Below, piece after piece: positions 24,019 to 30,357 of a stretch of DNA of 64,000 nt. Location: the NCBI GenBank assembly GCA_038198775.1, contig JBBPZV010000018.1, forward strand, positions 124,001-188,000. The letters run 5' to 3'. Position numbers and translations under genes: made by a program. The notes beneath the pieces were generated by a model. That model saw only the letters and a list, made by a program, of their open reading frames with translations. It was not told the origin of the DNA and ran no database searches. Every line of letters begins with the position of its first letter. The first letter of the stretch is position 1. The DNA is from JACCYJ01 sp038198775. GTDB lineage: Bacteria > Actinomycetota > Actinomycetes > Propionibacteriales > Nocardioidaceae.

Positions 24019-24881
24019 CAGAGCCCGAATTCCGCACGCATATCGGTGGCCGTTGCAGCGTCATTCAGTGGTGGAGCGTTGACTGTGTCACTCAGCCATC
24101 GAGAGAGTGAGTAGTGATCCAGCGGTGTGGTGACGATCTGACTGTGCAGATTGCTGTCGAGCACTACGGCCAGCACGTGCTGGTTGGTTGCAGAGCCATT
24201 GTCGAATACCACCACCGCCGCCAGATTTCCGCTGGTGAAGTCGCTACTGGCAAGCATTGGGGGGAGAACTGTCCGTAGCCACGTATCCGCGTCGTGGAGT
24301 TTGCCACTGCGCAGTGGGCTGCTTGACCCGTCGTGATGACGGTCGGGGATCAGCATGCCGACGTTGGGAAGGCTGTTGCTCTGTGCATCCCCGGTCCAGT
24401 CATTCGCTGGAATGTCGAAGTCGCCACAGTTAGTCCGGGTCCAGTAATAGGCCCACGGGTTGCGGTTGACCGCATACGGTGCCGAATTCGTCATCGCGCA
24501 GTTGCTCGGCATCGACTCTGCATAGACCTTCGCCGTGTGCCACCTGTACACCGACTGGTCGAGTGCGGACAGGGCTTCGACGTAGTGAGAAGCCGGGGAC
24601 TTATCGTCATTGATCCCGTAGGTGGATCCTCCGATGATCGCTAGGCGGTTCGGCAGGTAGGTACCCGCTACTGCGTGATAGTCCGATGCGTAGGCGTACC
24701 GCTGGGCCAGAGACCACAGGTATGTCATATGTTTCCTGGCCTGCCCGAAATGGCCGTGCTCTACGATGACCATCAGTTTCTGCGGGTGGGCAATCTCTGC
24801 CTGTGCGGCTGTAGGCGTGACCAGACCGAGACTTATGACTGCCCCGAAAATCGCGGCTGCAATCCGCTTGGTCATGGTCAT
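24018..24881 (-). CDS. Secreted phosphoesterase-family (AcpA/PLC-like) protein
   Basis: The 287-residue product starts with a clear signal peptide (RIAAAIFGAVISLGLVTPTAAQA). The mature part follows the phosphoesterase family that includes acid phosphatases and phospholipases C: LMVIVEHGHFGQARK, YHAVAGTYLPNRLAIIGGST, KVYAESMPSNCAMTN, YAVNRNPWAYYW and the late VVVFDNGS and HYSLSRWLSDT. Two motif positions normally used for metal or phosphate chemistry differ: ENxS is EHGH and FDEG is FDNG. Activity may therefore be changed. AAGGAA precedes the ATG. It sits between scaffold and capsid genes, the usual place for cargo genes in phage head operons. Confidence 0.8.
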   Translation of the reverse strand: MTMTKRIAAAIFGAVISLGLVTPTAAQAEIAHPQKLMVIVEHGHFGQARKHMTYLWSLAQRYAYASDYHAVAGTYLPNRLAIIGGSTYGINDDKSPASHYVEALSALDQSVYRWHTAKVYAESMPSNCAMTNSAPYAVNRNPWAYYWTRTNCGDFDIPANDWTGDAQSNSLPNVGMLIPDRHHDGSSSPLRSGKLHDADTWLRTVLPPMLASSDFTSGNLAAVVVFDNGSATNQHVLAVVLDSNLHSQIVTTPLDHYSLSRWLSDTVNAPPLNDAATATDMRAEFGL

Positions 24882-24889
24882 TTCCTTGT

Positions 24890-25465
24890 CTATCGTCTGG
24901 GATTGAGCGCGCTGTGCCAGGACACCGGCTCGCGGTCGTCATTCGTCGTGCGGAGTTGCTCGACAGGCTTTCTCGTGGGCACATGGATTTCCTCGCGCTT
25001 CCAGTGAGGATGCGCTGAGGCTACGGATTCGGCAGCCGCAGTGACCTTCTCCGGGCTTAGATTGCCCGCGTCGTCCTGTAATGAAGGCAGATCGAGCCCG
25101 TCCTTCCAGAAATCGGAGGGGTCGGTAAGGAATTCACCAGCGATACGCTCGGCCTCATCCCTTTGCAAGTTCGACAAGTGGGACTCCAATTGGGAAATCC
25201 GTTCCTCGCGCTCACTTATAGTCGCCTCGGCATCGCGGAGTTTGCGGCGATACCGTGCGGCTTCGGCACCGGACTTCTCGGCATCGGCGGGAGTCGAGGA
25301 AGCCTTATCGGGATGATCCGGGTCAGACTTATTTGGTTGGCTGCTGTCATGGTCAGGCTCCGATGGTCTAGGGACTTCCCCGTCATCTGGTCTTTGTACT
25401 ACATTCATGATGTTACCAACTTCTTCACTAGGGTTTTCACTGGACTTATCAGGTGGAGAGGTCAT
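24890..25465 (-). CDS. Phage scaffolding-like protein
   Basis: The 191-residue acidic, non-membrane protein has a disordered Pro/Ser/Asp-rich head. A coiled coil follows (about residues 68-105: EAARYRRKLRDAEATISERE and ISQLESHLSNLQRDEAERIA). The tail contains GEFLTDPSDFWKDGLDL and LSPEKVTAAAESVASAHPHW. That coiled-coil plus DPxDFW plus EKVTAA-HPHW pattern is common in actinobacterial prophages, just before the capsid gene, where it is the presumed head scaffold. It starts at an ATG overlapping the previous stop (ATGA) and ends eight bases before the phosphoesterase gene. Confidence 0.75.
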   Translation of the reverse strand: MTSPPDKSSENPSEEVGNIMNVVQRPDDGEVPRPSEPDHDSSQPNKSDPDHPDKASSTPADAEKSGAEAARYRRKLRDAEATISEREERISQLESHLSNLQRDEAERIAGEFLTDPSDFWKDGLDLPSLQDDAGNLSPEKVTAAAESVASAHPHWKREEIHVPTRKPVEQLRTTNDDREPVSWHSALNPRR

Positions 25466-25746
25466 TGGACGTCTTCCTCGCTTGCAGCCACAGTGAGAAT
25501 CATTTCATTCATCAGGGATACCCCGCCAGGCGTACGCAACTCGGGAATGATCCACTCATACAGCCCCAAAATCGAGAGGGTCAGGTTTCCCCATAGGCCG
25601 TCTTGGACCGCCTGTCTCATCACCATCTCGATGGCCTGCATGTCCCGCCTGGCGTGATGGACCACCAGGACCGCAGCCATCTGCAACAGCCGGGGATCAT
25701 GCTCTGAGAGTTTGCGCTGCTGTTCTGTCAGTTCGTCGTCATTCAT
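25462..25746 (-). CDS. Small hypothetical element protein
   Basis: The 94-residue protein begins MNDDELTEQQRKLSEHDPRL and is mostly helical, with several Met and hydrophobic residues (QMAAVLVVHHARRDMQAIEMVM). There is no signal peptide. An A/G-rich ribosome site (GGAAGGGAACGAAA) precedes the ATG at 25746, which overlaps the preceding stop. Its own stop overlaps the scaffold start. I do not recognise the family; position suggests a role in head morphogenesis or its control. Confidence 0.6.
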   Translation of the reverse strand: MNDDELTEQQRKLSEHDPRLLQMAAVLVVHHARRDMQAIEMVMRQAVQDGLWGNLTLSILGLYEWIIPELRTPGGVSLMNEMILTVAASEEDVQ

Positions 25747-25940
25747 TTTCGTTCCCTTCCGGTTGTGTTTGTGTTGTGTTGCTCGACCCATGCGCGGTAC
25801 CTGGCGGGCTTTGATCGGCGTATTTGTGCGCGTAGGCCGTCGCCCGTGGGGTCGTGCGTCTCGCAGAACGGACTGTTTGGCATCGCCCGCGCAAGGCAGC
25901 GGGAGCGGCGTTTTGTCAGTCCCTCGCAAAGTGTTGTCAT
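25743..25940 (-). CDS. Small zinc-motif protein
   Basis: The 65-residue protein starts MTTLCEGLTKRRSRCLARAM and continues PNSPFCETHDP. The spacing C-x9-C-x9-C-x2-H is the small zinc-binding pattern seen in DUF5763-like proteins common on phages and plasmids. The rest is basic (RRSKPARYRAWVEQH). It is linked at both ends by ATGA overlaps. Nucleic-acid binding is a plausible but unproven role. Confidence 0.65.
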   Translation of the reverse strand: MTTLCEGLTKRRSRCLARAMPNSPFCETHDPTGDGLRAQIRRSKPARYRAWVEQHNTNTTGRERK

Positions 25941-26158
25941 TCTTCGGTCCTTCCATTGTTTGGTTTCCAATGCCCGCAGGCTTCCGCTGGGCAGTCGATC
26001 ATTTGGTGCCAGGCAGCGAATGCCGCTGCACCCCGCTCCGACGATTCCTCCCGCTCAGCCAGGTAGTGGCACCAGGCCTGGGTTGTGGGAGGAGGCTGTC
26101 GATATGGCCGTGGGACGGGGATGCCGAGAGAGCGGGCATCGCCACGACGCCGAGTCAT
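25937..26158 (-). CDS. Small hypothetical element protein
   Basis: The 73-residue protein starts MTRRRGDARSLGIPVPRPYR, with an ATG overlapping the stop of the ATPase gene. It contains a helical YLAEREESSERGAAAFAAWH and a closing CPAEACGHW. Cys/His residues (WCHYL, C-x4-C-x-H) could bind a metal. No family is recognised. It is translationally coupled within the operon. Confidence 0.55.
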   Translation of the reverse strand: MTRRRGDARSLGIPVPRPYRQPPPTTQAWCHYLAEREESSERGAAAFAAWHQMIDCPAEACGHWKPNNGRTEE

Positions 26159-26796
26159 CACACGACCCCCCACGGGGACTGATGACGTCCGTTGACGTTG
26201 GAGCCAGGATTCTTCTTCCGTGCAGCAGACGCCTTCCGGGCTTCGGACAGGACACCCCTACGTTGTCGCTTGCTCTCCAGTTGGATCAAGGTACCCCCGT
26301 CTCCCAAACCTTGATCTGACTGATCCAACTGATCTGACTGGAGTAAATCAGCAGTAGTATCAGTAAATAAAGGAATGTCTCCAGTTGGCTCAGTTGGCTC
26401 AGTTGGATCAAGTTCACGGACACGGGGGATAGTTGATCCAACTGGGGATTCAGCGGCATCCTGTGACTGTGTGTCAGTGTTTGGATGCATCCAGTACGTC
26501 TCGCGTGGTTTGCCCACACTCTCGACTCCCACCCGGAATTTCTTCCTGGCACGGCCTAGCGTGGCGACAGAGTGTCCAACCTGGCGACCAGCCTTCTTGC
26601 ACTGGGCACTAGATGCCTTGCCACCGACTGTTTCCAGGAAGTCGAGCAGCCACTCGCCTGCCTCAGTAGTGAGAGAGCGGGCCTCTAGACCCTCGTTACT
26701 CCGCTCCAGCACCTCATAGATCGACCCTTCGACCTCATCCCCCCATCGGAGTTCGGGGGTCTTGGCTGGGCCAATTTTGGTCTCAACCTCCGTTCC
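26158..26796 (-). pseudogene. 3' part of the RepA-like ATPase gene, displaced by a frameshift
   Basis: This frame continues the protein of the upstream gene after one extra A at about 26794-26793. It reads GTEVETKIGPAKTPELRWGD, then a winged-helix-like block (EAGEWLLDFLETVGGKAS, HSVATLGRARKKFRVGVE, PRETYWMHP) that normally ends actinobacterial RepA/DnaB-like ATPases. The tail holds PTEPTEPT and SDQLDQSDQ repeats, encoded in part by three 9-bp tandem repeats (26382-26408). It has no sound start of its own; the nearest in-frame candidate is far upstream at 26922. The downstream gene overlaps its stop by ATGA. Confidence 0.65.
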
Positions 26797-27541
26797 CCAC
26801 AACAGTGAAGGACAGGGATGGAAGGTCACTAGGGCCGAGATTGCTCTTCGGCGTGCCAAATAGCCGCCGCGAGCGTGATTCGTCATCAGGGTCATAGACA
26901 ACCGTGTGGACAGACCGAGCAACGGCTGTGAATGCTTTCGACGCCATAACCCGATCCAGCGGATTGGTCGTGCCGGATTTGTTGTGGTGGATTAGCCCAA
27001 TTACGGACATTCCCGTCCGGTGAGCCAGTTCCACCGTTGGCTCTAGCGCCCGCCGTACATCACCGTCTTTGTGCGTGTCGAGTCTCTCGTCAAGCCTGGA
27101 CATAAGCGGATCCAGGATCATCAGCGCGGCATCCTTTTGGACAGCGCCTGCTTCAACCTGCACGAGATCAGCGGGCAATTTCAAGCCCACTGTGACATCA
27201 TCAGCATCCTTCACATCGACCCGAAAGATCCGGTCACGGTCAGCACCCGCCGCCATTAGCCGGGGAACAATCGTGTGCTTCCACGAGTCCTCAGTGGCAC
27301 ACACAAGCACCCCACGCGGCTTTCCCAGAAACTCTCCGGGCAATTCCCCCCGGCTTATCCTGGCAGCCAGCCAGAAGACAATCAGGGACTTCCCAAGACC
27401 CTCTGGCCCAGCCACCAAGGCCAGTTCTCCTTCCGGGATCCTCATGTCCCAAAGCCAGTAGACCGGCAATGGTTCGATCTCACTGGCGGCAGTGAGCACC
27501 ACCCGCCTGGAATTTCCAGCCCCCCCAATCTCCCGGCTCAC
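26783..27541 (-). CDS. RepA/DnaB-like AAA ATPase of the element (5' part of a frameshifted gene)
   Basis: This is a RecA-fold ATPase with Walker A AGPEGLGKSL, Walker B ALMILDPLM and sensor region SVIGLIHHNKSGT. VYWLWDMRIPEGELALV upstream is typical of the RepA-like helicase subgroup found on plasmids and integrative elements. The 252-residue frame ends VVGNGG at a TGA, while the expected continuation lies in the +1 frame (see 26158-26796). The GTG at 27541 follows the stop of the DnaB-N-like gene by one base. Together they would serve element replication after excision. Confidence 0.85.
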   Translation of the reverse strand: MSREIGGAGNSRRVVLTAASEIEPLPVYWLWDMRIPEGELALVAGPEGLGKSLIVFWLAARISRGELPGEFLGKPRGVLVCATEDSWKHTIVPRLMAAGADRDRIFRVDVKDADDVTVGLKLPADLVQVEAGAVQKDAALMILDPLMSRLDERLDTHKDGDVRRALEPTVELAHRTGMSVIGLIHHNKSGTTNPLDRVMASKAFTAVARSVHTVVYDPDDESRSRRLFGTPKSNLGPSDLPSLSFTVVGNGG

Positions 27542-27542
27542 C

Positions 27543-27902
27543 TCACAGGGTCGCCTGAAAGGCCTGCTTGGTGCCCTCCACGTCCCCGGAATCGAACCGG
27601 GACAGAGCGTCAGTCAGACCCTTCTCGACCAGAGAATGCTCGTAGTCGGCCTTGATCTCATCGAGGTACACCGAGATTGTGTCGGTGACCTTCGGCAACT
27701 TGTAGGCCGATGCCGGATAGTTCTTGTGGAACTCGTCCATGCTCGGGATCTGGCCGTACTTGGTGTGATGGTCGAGAATCGACTGGTAGACCATCCGATC
27801 CTCGCGGTTCAGGAAGTAGCCAGGTGTGACCCCGGCATCATTGATAGGAGTCAGATCGCGGTCCCTTAGGACTGCCGCGATGACCTCTCGCTCTACGTTC
27901 AT
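27543..27902 (-). CDS. DnaB helicase N-terminal-domain-like protein
   Basis: The 119-residue protein starts MNVEREVIAAVLRDRDLTPI and contains YFLNREDRMVYQSILDHHTK. This is the helical DnaB N-terminal pattern (a helix ending in VLRD, then EDRxVYxxI). It is followed by YGQIPSMDEF and a coiled tail. It lacks the RecA-fold domain; that is supplied by the next gene, whose start lies two bases beyond its stop. A split two-gene helicase or loader is the likely arrangement. AAGGTAGCAGAAGA precedes the ATG. Confidence 0.7.
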   Translation of the reverse strand: MNVEREVIAAVLRDRDLTPINDAGVTPGYFLNREDRMVYQSILDHHTKYGQIPSMDEFHKNYPASAYKLPKVTDTISVYLDEIKADYEHSLVEKGLTDALSRFDSGDVEGTKQAFQATL

Positions 27903-27957
27903 TCTTCTGCTACCTTAGAAATAGGAAATTCCTTGGTCGGAATCCACTTGTGTTGCC

Positions 27958-27982
27958 AGCCGCCTCTTCGCTCGGGGCGGCT
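27958..27982 (+). terminator. Hairpin with T-run on the plus strand between element genes
   Basis: The arms AGCCGCC (27958-27964) and GGCGGCT (27976-27982) pair perfectly around an 11-base loop, and TTTT follows on the plus strand. Read rightward it is a rho-independent terminator; read leftward, the direction of the operon, it lacks a U-run and is only a stem-loop. It may block rightward transcripts entering the integrase side. Confidence 0.5.
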
Positions 27983-27990
27983 TTTGGCAT

Positions 27991-28203
27991 TCATGGCAAA
28001 TCTCCGCTCAGGATCAGTGCCGCGAGTTCCATCCGCTGATCTTGCGTGAAGGGTGGAGCGGTATCGTGTGTTTTCAGGATGAAATCGTGGACGTTCGCCA
28101 CGGCGAGATCCCGCCGAGCGTTCTCGATCGCTACTGGGTCATCGCTGCGCCACTGGATGGCAGCGGCGTACCTGCCTTTCGCACTCTGTGCCCTGACTCC
28201 CAT
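27991..28203 (-). CDS. Small element protein, first gene after the integrase
   Basis: The 70-residue protein starts with MGVRAQSAKGRYAAAIQWRS and ends RMELAALILSGDLP. The pattern ENARRDLAVANVHDFILKTHDTAPPFT followed by a short helix is found in small proteins of actinobacterial integrative elements, near replication genes; function unknown. GAGGAAAC lies just upstream of the ATG. With 216 bp of repeat-bearing sequence in front, it may be the first gene of the replication operon and could be a regulator or excision cofactor. Confidence 0.6.
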   Translation of the reverse strand: MGVRAQSAKGRYAAAIQWRSDDPVAIENARRDLAVANVHDFILKTHDTAPPFTQDQRMELAALILSGDLP

Positions 28204-28309
28204 GTTTCCTCGATTCTGATGACCCCCCAGACCTGTTCCAAGGGACTATCTCCAGAATAGAGCACAAAGCGTGGGCAGTTAGAACTGAGCTGGACCCGAC
28301 AGCCCTACT

Positions 28310-28328
28310 TTTGTAGGTTTCCTACAAA
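28310..28328. promoter_or_regulatory. Perfect 8-bp palindrome (possible operator)
   Basis: TTTGTAGG (28310-28317), spacer TTT, CCTACAAA (28321-28328) is a perfect inverted repeat in the only larger non-coding gap of the element, between the integrase and the first replication gene. It lies 15 bp from the 21-bp repeat array. It resembles an operator for a dimeric repressor; no repressor gene of obvious type is present in the element. Confidence 0.55.
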
Positions 28329-28342
28329 GGCCAGTTGGTCAT

Positions 28343-28405
28343 AGCCTCAATGCAAGGCGCAGTAGCCCCAATGCAGGGCGCAGTAGCCCCAATGCAAGCC
28401 CGAAT
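28343..28405. repeat. Three tandem 21-bp repeats (iteron-like)
   Basis: Copies at 28343-28363, 28364-28384 and 28385-28405 share AGCC(C/T)CAATGCA; the first two agree over nearly the full 21 bp and the third diverges in its last part. The period equals two helical turns, so a protein would bind one face of the DNA. Such arrays serve as replication iterons or as binding sites for excision factors. They start just after the integrase stop. Confidence 0.75.
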
Positions 28406-28419
28406 GTTTGGAATGCTTG

Positions 28420-29850
28420 TCAGCCGAGGATGCCCAGTTTGACCGTCCCGTCGTCGTTCTGGGTGATCCAGCCGAGATCCACCAGACGCCGCTCCGGATC
28501 GTAGTTTCCGGGATCGGCGAGGGTTTCGATCTCGCCTGAATTCCAGTGCACCGACAGCCGTGAGGGATCAGCCCCACGACCCCGAGACAGCACGATGGCG
28601 TGCAAGTGCTGGCTGATCAGTGCCCGACGTTCGCTCAGGGTCTTCTCGGGCCAGTCTTCCCATGCCGCAATCGCGCTAGGTACGGTCGGTACGGATGCCA
28701 GGATTTCACGGCGTTTGTCCCTCGCTGACTTCAGTAGCGGGGTCAGGTCGGCTAGGTCTAGGTCTCCACGCCCATAGGCAGCCCGTAAATTCTCTATCTC
28801 CCTATCGACGCCCTCTACCTCCACCTCATAATTTCTAGGCCCGGAGATTGGCGCACAGCGGCTCACGCGCAGGAGCACGGCAGAGACGACAGCCCTTTCG
28901 CACCAGTCGCCCCAAGTGGTCACCCGTCCCGGATGCTTGGAGGTGCAGAAGTAGCGAACCTCCTTCCGCCCCGAGCGCAGCATGACCCCGCCACCGAGCG
29001 GACCACTGCAAGCCGAGCACCGTAGGAAGCCCGACAATAAATGTTTGCGGCTGTTGGCCCCACTGGGAGTGCCCGATTTCCTCAAAGATTTCTGAGCGGC
29101 CTCCCACAGGCTCTCGGAGATGATCGGGGGGTAACTGGTCGCTGAGATGACCTCGCCCCGATAGAGCCGCCTTCCGGCGTAGCCAGGCTTTTTCAGCATG
29201 TGCAGGATCATCGCCGACCCGAACGGCTTGCCTGACACGGTGCGCAGCCCTCGACCGGTGAGATCCTCCGCGATGCCGTACAGCGACTCGCCTGCCGCCT
29301 TCCTCTCGAAGACCTCGACCACGACAGCCGCCTCTGCCGGGACTACCTCCCAGTCACGGGAGTACCCGTAGACCCTCACGGGGCCAGGCTGAGGAAGCCC
29401 CCGCTCTGCACGTTGCCGCAGAGCCCTAGTGACCCGCTCACCGATCCGCTCAGCCTCTTGTCGAGCAACGGCACCCTTGATTCTGGCGATCAGCCGACCA
29501 CCAGAGGTGGTCAAGTCGACCTCACCGGACACGTTCGCCAAGGCGATGCCCCGCTCATCGGCAAGAGACATGAACGTCTCCAACTCCGCCGGTTTACGGG
29601 TGAGGCGGTCAAGATCGAAGACAACCAGTGCTCCCACCTTGCCCGAGCCGAGATCGGCCAGCAGAGCCTCATACTCCGGACGGTGTACGCCAGCCTTGCT
29701 GGCAGAGAGGTCGTTGTCGATGCGCTCACTGACGACAGTCCAGCCGAGAGCAGCCGCCTTAGCGCGGCAGTCCTCGACCTGGCGGGTGACCCCGAGAGCG
29801 GTGCCCTCAGTGTCGCGGCTGATTCGTGCGTAGATCGCTGTCTGTGTCAT
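28420..29850 (-). CDS. Large serine recombinase (integrase)
   Basis: The 476-residue product (from the ATG at 29850) opens with the resolvase domain: IYARISRDTEG (Ser11 nucleophile), VSERIDNDLSASK and GALVVFDLDRLTRKP. A recombinase domain (YAGRRLYRGEVISA) follows, then a zinc ribbon (LRCSACSGPL, then VRYFCTSKH) and a C-terminal coiled coil (NYEVEVEGVDREIENLRAAY). This is the phage-type integrase layout. It drives attP x attB recombination. Its start lies 24 bp from attR, the typical position for the integrase gene. A TTG at 29862 is an alternative start. Confidence 0.95.
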   Translation of the reverse strand: MTQTAIYARISRDTEGTALGVTRQVEDCRAKAAALGWTVVSERIDNDLSASKAGVHRPEYEALLADLGSGKVGALVVFDLDRLTRKPAELETFMSLADERGIALANVSGEVDLTTSGGRLIARIKGAVARQEAERIGERVTRALRQRAERGLPQPGPVRVYGYSRDWEVVPAEAAVVVEVFERKAAGESLYGIAEDLTGRGLRTVSGKPFGSAMILHMLKKPGYAGRRLYRGEVISATSYPPIISESLWEAAQKSLRKSGTPSGANSRKHLLSGFLRCSACSGPLGGGVMLRSGRKEVRYFCTSKHPGRVTTWGDWCERAVVSAVLLRVSRCAPISGPRNYEVEVEGVDREIENLRAAYGRGDLDLADLTPLLKSARDKRREILASVPTVPSAIAAWEDWPEKTLSERRALISQHLHAIVLSRGRGADPSRLSVHWNSGEIETLADPGNYDPERRLVDLGWITQNDDGTVKLGILG

Positions 29851-30314
29851 GTAGGTATCCAAGCACAGTCACCAAGGTCTTCGAGTTCTACATCCGCACC
29901 ACCCCCGAGCGGCTTTGGGAGGCGCTCACCGACCCTGACATCCGGGCGAAGTACGCCTTCGGAACCCGGCTCGAGACGCAGTGGCGAGCCGGCGCGCAGA
30001 TCCGGGTCACGCACCCTGGCGCCGACGGGCTTCTCGGGGGAGGCGAGGTACTTGAGATCGATCCGCCGCGGCGACTCGTGCAGTCCTTGACCGCGCTTTG
30101 GAGCGACGAGGTCAAGGCCGAAGGCACCTCCCGAGTGACGTACCGGATCGAGCAGATCGAAGACTCCTGCCGGCTCACGGTCACCCACGACGAGCTGCGT
30201 GAGGGGGCCAACGAGCAACTCTACGGCGGCTGGCCGATGATGTTGTCGGGCCTCAAGACCTGGCTGGAGACCGGCGAGCTGCTGACCACGCCCGGCTCCT
30301 TGAGGTACGCCTGA
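29826..30314 (+). CDS. SRPBCC (AHSA1-like) domain, 3' part of the interrupted ArsR-SRPBCC gene
   Basis: From 29874 the frame reads KVFEFYIRTTPERLWEALTD, then IRAKYAFGTRLETQW and ends with a complete SRPBCC/AHSA1 fold (YGGWPMMLSGLKTWLETGELL). In intact homologues this domain follows an ArsR head, which here lies at 22323-22512. The only usable start on this side is a GTG at 29826 inside the integrase gene on the opposite strand, which would add about 16 element-encoded residues. It may therefore be silent or be expressed as a stand-alone domain. The stop is 44 bp from the convergent P5C dehydrogenase gene. Confidence 0.75.
   Translation: MRRSLSVSCRYPSTVTKVFEFYIRTTPERLWEALTDPDIRAKYAFGTRLETQWRAGAQIRVTHPGADGLLGGGEVLEIDPPRRLVQSLTALWSDEVKAEGTSRVTYRIEQIEDSCRLTVTHDELREGANEQLYGGWPMMLSGLKTWLETGELLTTPGSLRYA
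29874..29878. other. attR core (AAGGT)
   Basis: AAGGT here is preceded by element DNA (CACAGTCACC) and followed by CTTCGAGTTCTACATCCGC, the continuation of the host gene. Joined to the left flank it restores the linker SMEKVFEFYIR without a break. It lies 24 bp from the integrase start. Confidence 0.75.
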
Positions 30315-30357
30315 CTCCTCCGTCCGCTGTGCTGCTGACCGGCGGCCGTCGCCTAGC

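Larger units (their letters stand above)
22508..29878. mobile_element. 7.4-kb integrated phage-satellite-like element with serine integrase and capsid
   Basis: The boundaries are set by the ArsR-SRPBCC reading frame, which breaks at AAGGT (22508-22512) and resumes at AAGGT (29874-29878). All genes read leftward: integrase, small protein, DnaB-N-like protein, RepA-like ATPase, three small overlapped genes, scaffolding-like protein, phosphoesterase, small ORFs, then HK97 capsid and a hairpin terminator. Base composition is visibly lower in GC than the flanks (for example 26290-26400). No terminase, portal, head protease or tail genes are present. Small islands with a serine integrase and a capsid gene, such as phiRv1 of M. 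tuberculosis, are the nearest known kind; relationship to phage satellites is inferred. Confidence 0.88.
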
